A DNA stretch of 64,000 bases from Tabrizicola sp. (GTDB lineage Bacteria; Pseudomonadota; Alphaproteobacteria; Rhodobacterales; Rhodobacteraceae): assembly GCF_022842145.1 (NCBI RefSeq), contig NZ_JALHQD010000002.1:496001-560000 (forward strand). Reading direction: 5' to 3'. Position numbers and translations under genes: made by a program. The notes under the pieces were generated by a model that was not told the origin of the DNA, searched no databases, and worked only from the letters and a program-made list of their open reading frames with translations. This document shows positions 15,366 to 22,967 of the stretch, in pieces; positions within the stretch are counted from its first letter, which is position 1; each line of letters begins with the position of its first letter.

Positions 15366-16153
15366 CCGCGAAGACCGTGGTCATCTATGGCGGCATCGGC
15401 GCGATCGGAGCCGCCACGGCGTGGGCTTTCGCCCGCGAGGGCCACCGCGTCTGGCTGGGCGCGCGCAGGCTGGCACGGGCGGAACGGCTGGCCGGGGCGA
15501 TCCGGTCGGAGGGCGGTCTGGCCGAGGCGTTTCAGGCCGATGTCCTGGATGGCCCGGCGACCGCCAAGGCCACGGCCCGGCTGGCCGGGGAGGCCGGGGG
15601 CATCGATACGGTCGTCAACGCCACCAGCTTTCTGCACGATCAGGGGAAGGAACTGGCCGACCTGTCGCTGGACGAGTTCCAGGCTGGCGTCACGCCCTAT
15701 CTGACGGCGTTGTTCAACATCTCTCAGGCCGTCACGCCGCACATGGGCGGCGACGGGGGTGGGGTGATCGTCACGATCACCGCCCCGGCCGCCAAGCTGG
15801 CGGTGCCTGGCCACCTGGGCCATATCGTGGGCTGTGCGGGCAGCGAAGCCTTTGCCCGGGCGCTTGCCAGCGAGCTTGGGCCCCGCAACATCCGCGTGGT
15901 CTGCCTGCGGTCGCATGCCATCTCCGATGCGGTCGCGGCAGGGTCCTTCACGGCCGAGCTTTTTGCGCCGAAGGCAAGGGCGATGGGTCTTGGAGTGCAG
16001 GATTGGCTGGGCGGCGCCTCGGCCACGACGATGCTGCAGCGCTTGCCGACGCTGGCTCAGGTCGCTGGCACCATTGCTTTTCTTGCCTCGGACCAAGCAG
16101 GTGCCATGACCGGGTCGGTCGTCAACCTGACGGCGGGGTTCACGACCGACTGA
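15362..16153 (+). CDS. SDR-fold protein without the catalytic Tyr-Lys pair
   Basis: 263 residues with a Rossmann fold of the short-chain dehydrogenase type. The nucleotide-binding glycine motif is IYGGIGAIGAATAWAF at residues 8-23, and a central VNATSFLHDQ stands where NNAG is expected. The catalytic Tyr-x-x-x-Lys is absent: the matching region reads GHIVGCAGSEAFARALASE. The Ser of the triad may be the T/A in TITAPAAK. The protein may therefore be a binding or regulatory homologue, or use other residues. It starts inside the stop of the SRPBCC gene (ATGA). Confidence 0.75.
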   Translation: MTAKTVVIYGGIGAIGAATAWAFAREGHRVWLGARRLARAERLAGAIRSEGGLAEAFQADVLDGPATAKATARLAGEAGGIDTVVNATSFLHDQGKELADLSLDEFQAGVTPYLTALFNISQAVTPHMGGDGGGVIVTITAPAAKLAVPGHLGHIVGCAGSEAFARALASELGPRNIRVVCLRSHAISDAVAAGSFTAELFAPKARAMGLGVQDWLGGASATTMLQRLPTLAQVAGTIAFLASDQAGAMTGSVVNLTAGFTTD

Positions 16154-16160
16154 GGGCTGG

Positions 16161-16913
16161 TCAGTTGATCAGGGTCGGCTTCGTCGTGTGGGTGATGTTC
16201 GTCGGCAGCACGCCCAGCCGACGCGCAAGCTCGGTGTAGACGTCGTTCATCGGCTGCGGGTCGGGGATCGTTCCGTCGGGACGTTCGGGCTGGCGCATGT
16301 CCCAGAGCCGGCAGCTGTCCGGGCTGATCTCGTCCGCGATGATCAGGCGCATGAAATCACCCTCCCAGACGCGGCCGACCTCGATCCGGAAATCCGCAAG
16401 CCGGATGCCCACGCCCATCATCACGCCCGACAGGAAATCGTTCACCCGCAGCGACAGCGCCACGATGTCATCGAGGTCCTGCTGGTTGGCCCAGTTGAAG
16501 GCGACGATGTGCTCTTCGGCCACGAGCGGCGACTGGAGCTTGTCGTCCTTGTAATAGTACTCGACGATCGGGCGGGGCAGCTGCGTGCCTTCCGGGATTC
16601 CCAGCCGCGTTGCAAGGGGCCCGGCGGAGAAGTTGCGCACCACCACTTCCAGCGGGATGATCTCGGCCATCCGCACCAGCTGCTCACGCATGTTGATGCG
16701 GCGGATGAAATGCGTTGGCACGCCGATCTGGTTCAGGCCCGCCATGAAGAATTCCGACAGCCGGTTGTTCAGGACACCCTTGCCCTCACGCGAGGCGGGC
16801 GCCGCGACCGTCGGGGCGTTATCGTCCTTGAAGTACTGGATCAGCGTCCCCGGTTCGGGTCCTTCGTACAGGATCTTGGCCTTGCCTTCGTAGACCTTCT
16901 TGCGCCGTGCCAT
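16161..16913 (-). CDS. purC: Phosphoribosylaminoimidazole-succinocarboxamide synthase PurC
   Basis: 250 residues, typical of SAICAR synthetase, which joins aspartate to CAIR with ATP in purine synthesis. The N-terminal KKVYEGKAKILYEGPEPG, the KDDNAPT and GKGVLNNRLSEFFM segments and the SAICAR signatures (IPLEVVVRNFSAGPL and LIIADEISPDSCRLWD) are all present. It diverges from the DUF1476 gene with 178 bases between starts. The convergent SDR gene ends 7 bases from its stop. Confidence 0.96.
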   Translation of the reverse strand: MARRKKVYEGKAKILYEGPEPGTLIQYFKDDNAPTVAAPASREGKGVLNNRLSEFFMAGLNQIGVPTHFIRRINMREQLVRMAEIIPLEVVVRNFSAGPLATRLGIPEGTQLPRPIVEYYYKDDKLQSPLVAEEHIVAFNWANQQDLDDIVALSLRVNDFLSGVMMGVGIRLADFRIEVGRVWEGDFMRLIIADEISPDSCRLWDMRQPERPDGTIPDPQPMNDVYTELARRLGVLPTNITHTTKPTLIN

Positions 16914-17091
16914 GCTTCACTCGATCAGGGGGGGCGGCGACAGGGCTTCACCTTCAGACCGCTTTCCTTGGGCTATAGTCCAAGGGGGCCACACTCGCAA
17001 GGCGCGAGCAGCCCGCGCGTGGCCAAGGGGCTTGCGGTGTTGGGTCTGGATGGGCATATGAGGGGAAACAACCGTCCTTCCGGGGGAGCCC

Positions 17092-17406
17092 ATGACCAGT
17101 TTCGACGACCGCGAGAATGCCTTCGAATCCAAGTTCGCCCATGACAGCGAAATGCAGTTCCGGGCCGAGGCACGGCGCAACAAGCTGGTCGGGCTCTGGG
17201 CCGCAGGGCTGATGGGCAAGACGGATGATGCCGCTGCGGCCTATGCGCTGGAAGTGGTCAGCGCCGACTTCGAGGAAGCGGGCGACGAAGACGTGGTCCG
17301 CAAGGTCGTGGCCGATCTGGCTGGCAAGGCCAGCGCCGAGGTCGTGCGGGCCAAGATGAAGGAAATGCTGCCCATCGCCAAGGCGCAGCTGATGTCCGAA
17401 ATCTGA
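17092..17406 (+). CDS. DUF1476 protein, F1-ATPase inhibitor zeta subunit homologue
   Basis: 104 residues, all-helical. The sequence closely follows the zeta subunit described from Paracoccus denitrificans F1FO-ATP synthase: FDDRENAFESKFAHDSEMQF, then AEARRNKLVGLWAAGLMGKT, and a C-terminal SAEVVRAKMKEMLP. In Paracoccus the N-terminal segment inserts into F1 and blocks ATP hydrolysis. A strong GGGGGAG lies just before ATG 17092 and a good terminator follows, so the gene is a single transcription unit. Inhibitory function in this organism is inferred; strength varies among alphaproteobacteria. Confidence 0.9.
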   Translation: MTSFDDRENAFESKFAHDSEMQFRAEARRNKLVGLWAAGLMGKTDDAAAAYALEVVSADFEEAGDEDVVRKVVADLAGKASAEVVRAKMKEMLPIAKAQLMSEI

Positions 17407-17426
17407 TCCTGCCGGACGGAATGCAG

Positions 17427-17455
17427 GCGCGGTCCCGCCCGGGGCCGCGCTTTTT
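17427..17455 (+). terminator. Rho-independent terminator after the DUF1476 gene
   Basis: GCGCGG (17427-17432), a 12-base GC-rich loop, CCGCGC (17445-17450), then TTTTT. It lies 20 bases after the stop codon. Confidence 0.8.
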
Positions 17456-17698
17456 CATTGCGCATCGGACAGGTCAGGTGGCTCGCCGGGCGGGCGGCAG
17501 GAATCGCGCAGGGGCGCCGGGCGTCATCGTCGGCTGGCGCTGACGCCGGTTGGTCGGGAGATCTGGCGCCGGGTGTGCCACGCCGTCGCATTCGGCCGGC
17601 TTGAGGACGACCGCAACACGTCATGCGGATAATGAAATTGCCTCCGGCCGCAACCCGTGGCAGAGGTGAAAGCTAGGCCTGCCCGAAGGAACCCGACG
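17456..17698 (+). promoter_or_regulatory. Leader region of the homocysteine methyltransferase gene
   Basis: About 240 bases without a gene. It presumably holds the promoter and leader of the methyltransferase gene. I looked for cobalamin, SAM-II and SAM/SAH riboswitch motifs and found none complete; only a weak B12-box-like AGCTAGGCCTGCC occurs near 17670. GAAGGA precedes ATG 17699. Confidence 0.3.
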
Positions 17699-18712
17699 AT
17701 GACCGATGCCCTGACCCGGATGCTTGCGACGCGTGACTGGCTGATGGCCGATGGCGCGACGGGGACGAACCTGTTCAACATGGGGTTGTCGTCGGGCGAG
17801 CCGCCGGAATTCTGGAACGTCGAGAAGCCGCAGAATATTCTGAAGCTTTATGGCGACGCGGTGGCTGCGGGGTCGGACCTGTTCCTGACCAATACCTTTG
17901 GCGGCAATGCGTCGCGGCTGAAGCTGCACCAGGCGCAAGGTCGGGTGCGCGAGCTGAACCGGGTTGGCGCCGAGCTGGGCCGCGAGATCGCCGACAAGGC
18001 GGGCCGTCCGGTCGTGGTGGCGGGCTCGATCGGCCCGACGGGCGAGATCTTCGAGCCGATGGGGACACTGACGCATGAACTTGCAGTCGAGATGTTCCAT
18101 GAACAGGCCGAGGCGCTGAAGGAAGGCGGGGCGGACGTCCTGTGGGTCGAGACGATCTCGGCCCCCGAGGAATACCGCGCGGCGGCGGATGCAGCGCTGC
18201 GGGCCGACATGCCCTGGTGCGGCACGATGAGCTTTGACACTGCAGGTCGCACGATGATGGGCACCACCTCGGCCACGATGGCAGACATGGTGGAGCGGCT
18301 GGTGAACCCGCCGATCGCGTTCGGCGCGAACTGTGGTGTGGGCGCGTCGGACCTGATGCGGACGGTCCTGGGCTTTTCGGCCACGGGGACCGAGCGCCCG
18401 ATCATCGCCAAGGGCAATGCCGGGATCCCGAAGTATCACGATGGTCACATCCACTACGATGGCACTCCGGAACTGATGGCGGAATATGCCGTGATGGCGC
18501 GGGATGCCGGCGTGCGGATCATCGGCGGCTGCTGCGGCACGATGCCGGAACACCTGCGTGCGATGCGGGTGGCGCTGGAAAGCCGGCCCAAGGGCAATCG
18601 GCCGTCGCTGGAGGTGATCCAGGCGAAACTGGGCGGATTTTCCTCGGCATCTGACGGGACCGGCGATGATGCGGGTGCCGGCCGGCGGGAACGTCGCGGT
18701 CGTCGGGGCTGA
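17699..18712 (+). CDS. bmt: Homocysteine S-methyltransferase (Bmt / MetH N-terminal type)
   Basis: 337 residues from ATG 17699; a longer in-frame start at 17657 lacks support. The single homocysteine-methyltransferase domain has WLMADGATGTNLFNMGL, FLTNTFGGNASRLKLH, AGSIGPTGE and the zinc-binding cysteines in FGANCGVGASD and RIIGGCCGTMPEHL. Annotated relatives are called betaine-homocysteine methyltransferase. In Rhodobacterales the same type of protein serves as the homocysteine-binding part of a split methionine synthase. The downstream corrinoid and DUF1638 genes favour that second role. A short arginine-rich tail (AGRRERRGRRG) is unusual. Confidence 0.85.
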   Translation: MTDALTRMLATRDWLMADGATGTNLFNMGLSSGEPPEFWNVEKPQNILKLYGDAVAAGSDLFLTNTFGGNASRLKLHQAQGRVRELNRVGAELGREIADKAGRPVVVAGSIGPTGEIFEPMGTLTHELAVEMFHEQAEALKEGGADVLWVETISAPEEYRAAADAALRADMPWCGTMSFDTAGRTMMGTTSATMADMVERLVNPPIAFGANCGVGASDLMRTVLGFSATGTERPIIAKGNAGIPKYHDGHIHYDGTPELMAEYAVMARDAGVRIIGGCCGTMPEHLRAMRVALESRPKGNRPSLEVIQAKLGGFSSASDGTGDDAGAGRRERRGRRG

Positions 18713-18730
18713 ACCGCAGCGCCAGGGCCC

Positions 18731-18778
18731 AAAATCCTTGAGGAAGGATTTTGTCAAATTCCTTGCTTAAGGAATTTG
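18731..18778. terminator. Two tandem perfect hairpins between convergent genes
   Basis: Stem 1: AAAATCCTT / AAGGATTTT (18731-18739 and 18744-18752, loop GAGG). Stem 2: CAAATTCCTT / AAGGAATTTG (18755-18764 and 18769-18778, loop GCTT). The two are near-copies. They lie between the convergent methyltransferase and radical SAM genes and could stop transcription from either side. A related array is at 22900-22965. Confidence 0.7.
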
Positions 18779-18795
18779 GTCCAGGACGGGCCCGC

Positions 18796-19881
18796 CTAGA
18801 ACAGCGTCAACTGGTCGCCTGCCCTTGGCGGTGGTGCGAAGAGGTCGGTCCGCAGGGCAGGCAGGGTCTCATCGAGCACCAGCCTTTTGCGGGCCACGGA
18901 CGCGCGCAGGTGGATCAGGTCGGCCCAGGGACCCTCGCCCCGCATCCGCTTGCCCCATTCCGGGTCATAGTCGCGCCCGCCGTGCAACTCGCGCACCCGG
19001 CCCATCACACGCTCGGCCCGGTCGGGAACCGTGGCGGCCAGCCAGTCGCGGAAGAGCCCCGACACCTCCAGCGGCAGGCGCAGCGGGATCGTGTTCGACG
19101 CCCGCGCCCCGGCATCGCGACCCGCCTCCATCACGGCTTCCAGCTCATGGTCGGTCAGCGCGGGGATCAGCGGCGAGACCTGCACCCGGACCGGCACCCC
19201 GGCTTCGGCCAGCCGCCGGATCATCTGCAACCGGCGTTTGGGCGCCGGAGCGCGGGGCTCCATCTTCCGCGCCAGACCTTCATCCAGCGTGGTCACCGAG
19301 ATCGACACCGAGGCCAGCCCCTCGGCGGCCATCGCGGCGATGAGATCAATGTCGCGTTCGATCGTCGTGCCGCGCGTGGTGATCCAAACCGGATGCCGGA
19401 AATCCGAAAGCACCTGCAGGACCTGCCGCATCAGCCCATGCTCGCGTTCGATAGGCTGATAGGGGTCGGTGTTGGTGCCGATGGCCACGGGACCGACCTT
19501 GTAGGACGGGCGGCGCAATTCGGTCTCCAGCACCTCGGCGATGCCGGGGCGGGCGATGAGCCGGGTCTCGAAGTCGAGGCCGGGAGAGAGGTTGAGAAAG
19601 GCGTGCGTCGGCCGTGCGAAACAGTAGATGCAGCCATGTTCGCAGCCGCGGTAGGGGTTGATCGACCGGTCGAAGGGCACATCCGGCGAGCGGTTGAAGG
19701 TCAGCGCGGACCGCGGGCGCTCCAACCGCACTTCGGTGGCGACCAGGCGGTCCTCTTCGGGCAGGTCCCAGCCGTCGTCGAACGCCTCGCGGTCGGTGGC
19801 TTCAAATCGGCCGGTCCGATTGCTTTCGGCCCCCCGCGCCCGCAAACGCTGGCCCGGCAAGAGAGTTGCAGTGCGAGTCAT
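18796..19881 (-). CDS. PA0069/Rv2578c-family radical SAM protein
   Basis: 361 residues. The radical SAM [4Fe-4S] motif is YRGCEHGCIYCFARPTHAF (CxxxCxxC, about residue 75), followed by a TIM-barrel with VAIGTNTDPYQPIER and SISVTTLDEGLARKMEPR. This is the PA0069/Rv2578c group, close to the spore-photoproduct-lyase-like (SplB) fold, of unknown reaction. The gene is inserted, in reverse, between the homocysteine-methyltransferase and corrinoid-protein genes. It diverges from the corrinoid gene with 157 bases between starts, but nothing in its sequence shows a link to methionine synthesis. Confidence 0.88.
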   Translation of the reverse strand: MTRTATLLPGQRLRARGAESNRTGRFEATDREAFDDGWDLPEEDRLVATEVRLERPRSALTFNRSPDVPFDRSINPYRGCEHGCIYCFARPTHAFLNLSPGLDFETRLIARPGIAEVLETELRRPSYKVGPVAIGTNTDPYQPIEREHGLMRQVLQVLSDFRHPVWITTRGTTIERDIDLIAAMAAEGLASVSISVTTLDEGLARKMEPRAPAPKRRLQMIRRLAEAGVPVRVQVSPLIPALTDHELEAVMEAGRDAGARASNTIPLRLPLEVSGLFRDWLAATVPDRAERVMGRVRELHGGRDYDPEWGKRMRGEGPWADLIHLRASVARKRLVLDETLPALRTDLFAPPPRAGDQLTLF

Positions 19882-20038
19882 GCTGCAAATCTAGAACAAA
19901 AACGGAACACCCGCCACAACATTCCGCCTCGCGATGGCTTTCTGTCGGCTTTCATCCGGTGTATGTCGCTTGCCGCATAGTGACCCGGTCGGTTTGCGAC
20001 CATCACCATGCCAAACCCTTCCGCTTGGAGCACGCCCG

Positions 20039-20737
20039 ATGGCTGACGACGAAGAGATCATCCTTTCCGAACTGTCGGATGACGAGCTTGTGCTGCAGAT
20101 GCATGACGATCTCTATGATGGTCTCAAGGAAGAGATCGAAGAGGCGGTCAACCTCCTGATCGCACGCGGCTGGACACCCTATGATGTGCTGACCAAGGCG
20201 CTTGTCGCCGGCATGACCATCGTCGGCGCCGACTTCCGCGACGGGATCCTGTTCGTTCCCGAAGTGCTGCTTGCGGCCAACGCGATGAAGGCCGGCATGT
20301 TCATCCTGAAGCCGTTGCTGGTCGAAACCGGCGCGCCGCGGATGGGCAAGATGGTGATCGGCACCGTGAAGGGCGACATCCACGACATCGGCAAGAACCT
20401 TGTCGCCATGATGATGGAGGGCGCCGGGTTCGAGGTGAAGGACCTGGGCATCAACAACTCGGTCGAGAAATACCTCGAGGCGCTGGAGTCCGAGAAGCCC
20501 GATATCCTGGGCATGTCGGCTCTGCTGACCACGACGATGCCCTACATGAAGGTCGTGATCGACACGATGAAGGAAAAGGGCCTGCGCGAGGATTACATCA
20601 TCCTCGTTGGCGGTGCGCCGCTGAACGAAGAGTTCGGCAAGGCCATCGGCGCCGACGCCTATTGCCGGGACGCGGCCGTTGCCGTGGAGACCGCCAAGGC
20701 CTGGGTCGCGCGCAAGCACAACCAGCTGAACGGCTGA
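20039..20737 (+). CDS. Corrinoid (B12-binding) methyl-carrier protein
   Basis: 232 residues. The N-terminal helical cap (B12-binding 2 / MetH-cap domain) spans about residues 15-95 (AVNLLIARGWTPYDVLTKALVAGM). The Rossmann B12 domain follows, with the cobalt-ligand motif GDIHDIGKNLVAMMMEGAGF, then SALLTTTMPYMK and LVGGAPLNEEFG. This is the MtbC/MttC/MetH-middle type that carries a methyl group on cobalt. With the nearby homocysteine methyltransferase and DUF1638 genes it fits the B12 part of a split methionine synthase. The pterin-binding part and reactivation protein are not in the window. Confidence 0.92.
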   Translation: MADDEEIILSELSDDELVLQMHDDLYDGLKEEIEEAVNLLIARGWTPYDVLTKALVAGMTIVGADFRDGILFVPEVLLAANAMKAGMFILKPLLVETGAPRMGKMVIGTVKGDIHDIGKNLVAMMMEGAGFEVKDLGINNSVEKYLEALESEKPDILGMSALLTTTMPYMKVVIDTMKEKGLREDYIILVGGAPLNEEFGKAIGADAYCRDAAVAVETAKAWVARKHNQLNG

Positions 20738-20811
20738 CACACGCCTGTGATTCGCGAGGGGCTTGTCTTGGGCCCCTCCGAAGCGCAGATTGAATGTCAG
20801 GGAGGCGCATA

Positions 20812-20970
20812 ATGCCCTTGACTCACTTTCTTGGACTGATTGCCCTGGTGATCGTCGCAGCCGGTTTGACTATCTGGCTTGCGCTGTGGACCGGGGTCCC
20901 CTTTGCGGCGCTGGCCTTTGCCGCGCTGTCGGCCACCGTGATCCTGACCTGGACCCGCGTCAGCCGATAA
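20812..20970 (+). CDS. Small membrane protein (52 aa) between corrinoid and DUF1638 genes
   Basis: 52 codons from ATG 20812, preceded by a strong GGGAGG seven bases upstream. The product MPLTHFLGLIALVIVAAGLT continues into a second hydrophobic stretch (PFAALAFAALSATVILTW) and ends RVSR. It has two predicted transmembrane helices with a short hairpin (WTGVP) between them. It lies 74 bases after the corrinoid gene and 9 bases before the DUF1638 gene, clearly in the same transcription unit. I do not recognise the family. Confidence 0.75.
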   Translation: MPLTHFLGLIALVIVAAGLTIWLALWTGVPFAALAFAALSATVILTWTRVSR

Positions 20971-20979
20971 GGCCGCCCG

Positions 20980-21612
20980 ATGGATGACATCACCCTTTCC
21001 GAAACCGGGCTACAGCCAGCCCACTCCGGGCGCATTCTGCTGATCGCCTGCGGGGCGCTGGCGCATGAAATCCTGGCGCTGAAGGCGGCAAACGGCTGGG
21101 CCCATATGGATTTGCAGTGTTTGCCGGCGAAGCTGCATCTCTGGCCCGACAAGATCATTCCAGCCGTGGAAGAGGCCGTTGCCGCCGCGCGTGGGGCCTA
21201 TGAGACGGTGTTCGTCGTCTACGCCGATTGCGGAACGGGCGGACTGCTGAAGGCCGCCTGCGACCGGCTGGGGGTCGAGATGGTAGAAGGCCCGCACTGC
21301 TATGCCTTCTTCGAGGGGAATGCGGAGTTTGCCGCCAAGGCGGAAGAAGAATTCACAGCCTTCTATCTGACCGATTTCCTGGTCCGGCAGTTCGACGCCT
21401 TCGTCTGGAAGCCGATGGGCCTGGACCGCCATCCGGAGCTGCGGGACATGTATTTCGGGAATTACACCAAGCTGGTCTACCAGGCGCAGAAAGACGATCC
21501 AGCGCTGGACGCAAAGGCCGAGGACTGCGCGCGGCGGCTGGGCCTGGATTATGAGCGGCGCTTCACCGGCTATGGCGACCTGGCGGTGGCCCTGTCCCGC
21601 GTGGCCGGTTAA
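20980..21612 (+). CDS. DUF1638 protein, associated with corrinoid methyltransferases
   Basis: 210 residues. The opening RILLIACGALAHEILALK, LHLWPDKIIPAVEEAV, VVYADCGTGGLLKAACDR and EGPHCYAFFEGNAEF are the conserved blocks of DUF1638. DUF1638 proteins occur beside corrinoid methyltransferase genes. As I recall, fitness data in a Phaeobacter strain tied one to a split methionine synthase. Conserved Cys residues (IACGALA, ADCGTGG, PHCYAF) may bind a metal or thiol substrate. The gene ends four bases into the convergent alcohol dehydrogenase gene (stops overlap). Confidence 0.85.
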   Translation: MDDITLSETGLQPAHSGRILLIACGALAHEILALKAANGWAHMDLQCLPAKLHLWPDKIIPAVEEAVAAARGAYETVFVVYADCGTGGLLKAACDRLGVEMVEGPHCYAFFEGNAEFAAKAEEEFTAFYLTDFLVRQFDAFVWKPMGLDRHPELRDMYFGNYTKLVYQAQKDDPALDAKAEDCARRLGLDYERRFTGYGDLAVALSRVAG

Positions 21613-22646
21613 CCCGCGAAATCGGTGATGACGGCGACACCGGGAGCTGTCGGTCCGTCGAAGGCGCGAAGCTCCTCCGTCGTCTGGCTTAGGGCGACCG
21701 TGCGGGCCACGATGGGACGGACGTCGATCCTGCCGGTTTCAATCAGGCTCAGCAGCGTCGGATAGCGCCAGGCGGGCATGCCCCTGGTGCCGAAGACGGA
21801 CAGCTGCCGCATGTAAAGCGTGTTCATGTCGATTGTCATCTGCGCGGTGTGGCCGGTGGGCAGGCCGACCTGGACATGACGACCAAGCGGACGGAGGCAC
21901 TTCAGCGAGTTGTTCGCAGTGGCCTCGATTCCCAGCGCCTCGACGCTGACATGGGCGCCGCCGCCGGTCAGGTCGACGATCCGGGCCGCCACGTCGCCGT
22001 CGCGGGCGTCGAGGGCAGCCTCGGCACCCAGGGTCAGGGCATGGGCGAGCTTCTCGGGAACGACGTCGACGACGATCACCCTTGCGCCAAGCGCCTTGCC
22101 GATCAGTAGACAGGACAGCCCGATCCCGCCGGTGCCGTGGACGGCGAGCCATTCGCCGGCCTGCAGGGCGGCCCGGCCAGTAAGGGCATGGAACGCGGTG
22201 GTGACGCGGCACCCAAGGCCGGCGGCGAGGGCGGGCGACAGGCTTTCCGGCAGGCGGGTCAGGTTGTGGGCATGCGGGACCGAGACGTATTCGGCATAGG
22301 CACCGCGGTCGCCGAAGCCGGGGACGCGCTGACTGCGACAGGTGGTGGTCTGGCCCGAGCGACACTCGGGGCAGTCGCCGCAGGCCAGGATGAAGGGGGC
22401 GATGACGCGGTCGCCCTTGCGCCATTTGGCCAGCGGCCCGGCTTCCATGACCTCGCCGCAGTATTCATGGCCCGGGATGTCGCCGGGCTTCACCTTTGGA
22501 TGCTCGCCGACCCAACCGTGCCAGTCGCTTCGGCAGATGCCGCAGGCCAAGGTCTTCAGGACCACGCCATCGGCCTCGCAGGCCGGATCGGGGACGGATT
22601 CCAGGCTGAGGGGTTCGCGGTAGGCACGAAGGACGGCGGCGCGCAT
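21609..22646 (-). CDS. Zinc-dependent alcohol dehydrogenase (MDR family)
   Basis: 345 residues from ATG 22646 (a GTG directly before it is an alternative). Catalytic zinc ligands are in TLACGICRSDWHG and PGHEYCGEV, and the structural zinc cysteines are in ACGDCPECRSGQTTTC. The Rossmann motif is VHGTGGIGLSCLLIGKAL. Length and motifs are normal for medium-chain zinc alcohol dehydrogenases; the substrate is unknown. Its start overlaps the stop of the ribbon-helix-helix gene upstream on the same strand, suggesting co-translation. Confidence 0.9.
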   Translation of the reverse strand: MRAAVLRAYREPLSLESVPDPACEADGVVLKTLACGICRSDWHGWVGEHPKVKPGDIPGHEYCGEVMEAGPLAKWRKGDRVIAPFILACGDCPECRSGQTTTCRSQRVPGFGDRGAYAEYVSVPHAHNLTRLPESLSPALAAGLGCRVTTAFHALTGRAALQAGEWLAVHGTGGIGLSCLLIGKALGARVIVVDVVPEKLAHALTLGAEAALDARDGDVAARIVDLTGGGAHVSVEALGIEATANNSLKCLRPLGRHVQVGLPTGHTAQMTIDMNTLYMRQLSVFGTRGMPAWRYPTLLSLIETGRIDVRPIVARTVALSQTTEELRAFDGPTAPGVAVITDFAG

Positions 22647-22864
22647 CACGATCTCCGGTAGTGGTTCAGGCAGAAGACACGGATGGCGGAGGCGAGACCC
22701 TCCTCTCCGCGACGCGCGGCGTCGATTTCGGCCGCAAGGGCGTTGAGGGGAGTGTCCTTCTCGGCGGCGATCGCGCGGAAGGCGTCCCAGAACTCGGGTT
22801 CCAGCGAGACCGACGTGCGGTGGCCGTGGAGGGTGAGGGAGTGCTTGGCGGGGCGGGTGGTCAT
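22646..22864 (-). CDS. Ribbon-helix-helix domain protein
   Basis: 72 residues from ATG 22864 (MTTRPAKHSLTLHGHRTSVS). SLTLHGHRTSVSLEPEFWDAF is the strand and first helix of a ribbon-helix-helix fold, and NALAAEIDAARRGEEGLASA follows. Similar small proteins accompany fumC and DUF4169 genes in Rhodobacterales. It may be a DNA-binding regulator or antitoxin-like protein; no toxin gene is adjacent. A longer in-frame start at 22993 runs through the hairpin array and is rejected. Confidence 0.75.
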   Translation of the reverse strand: MTTRPAKHSLTLHGHRTSVSLEPEFWDAFRAIAAEKDTPLNALAAEIDAARRGEEGLASAIRVFCLNHYRRS

Positions 22865-22899
22865 GGGGGGAGAGGGTAGCGCAACGGTCGGCGTTGTCA

Positions 22900-22965
22900 C
22901 CGGAGTTTTCGAAAACTCCGGTTCGGACCCTTCAAAGGGTCCGGCACGATTTCTTTGAAGGAATC
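22900..22965. repeat. Array of three tandem hairpins
   Basis: CCGGAGTTTTC/GAAAACTCCGG (22900-22921, a perfect 22-base palindrome), CGGACCCTT/AAGGGTCCG (22924-22943) and GATTTCTT/AAGGAATC (22948-22965, one mismatch) follow one another without gaps. They lie between the ribbon-helix-helix gene and the 76-residue gene, both on the minus strand, and probably act as terminators or mRNA stabilisers. The third hairpin resembles those at 18731-18778. Confidence 0.7.
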
Positions 22966-22967
22966 GG

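Noticed and set aside
17560-17698. Possible cobalamin or SAM riboswitch before the homocysteine methyltransferase gene
   Set aside because: Only fragments of box motifs are present; no complete conserved core could be matched.
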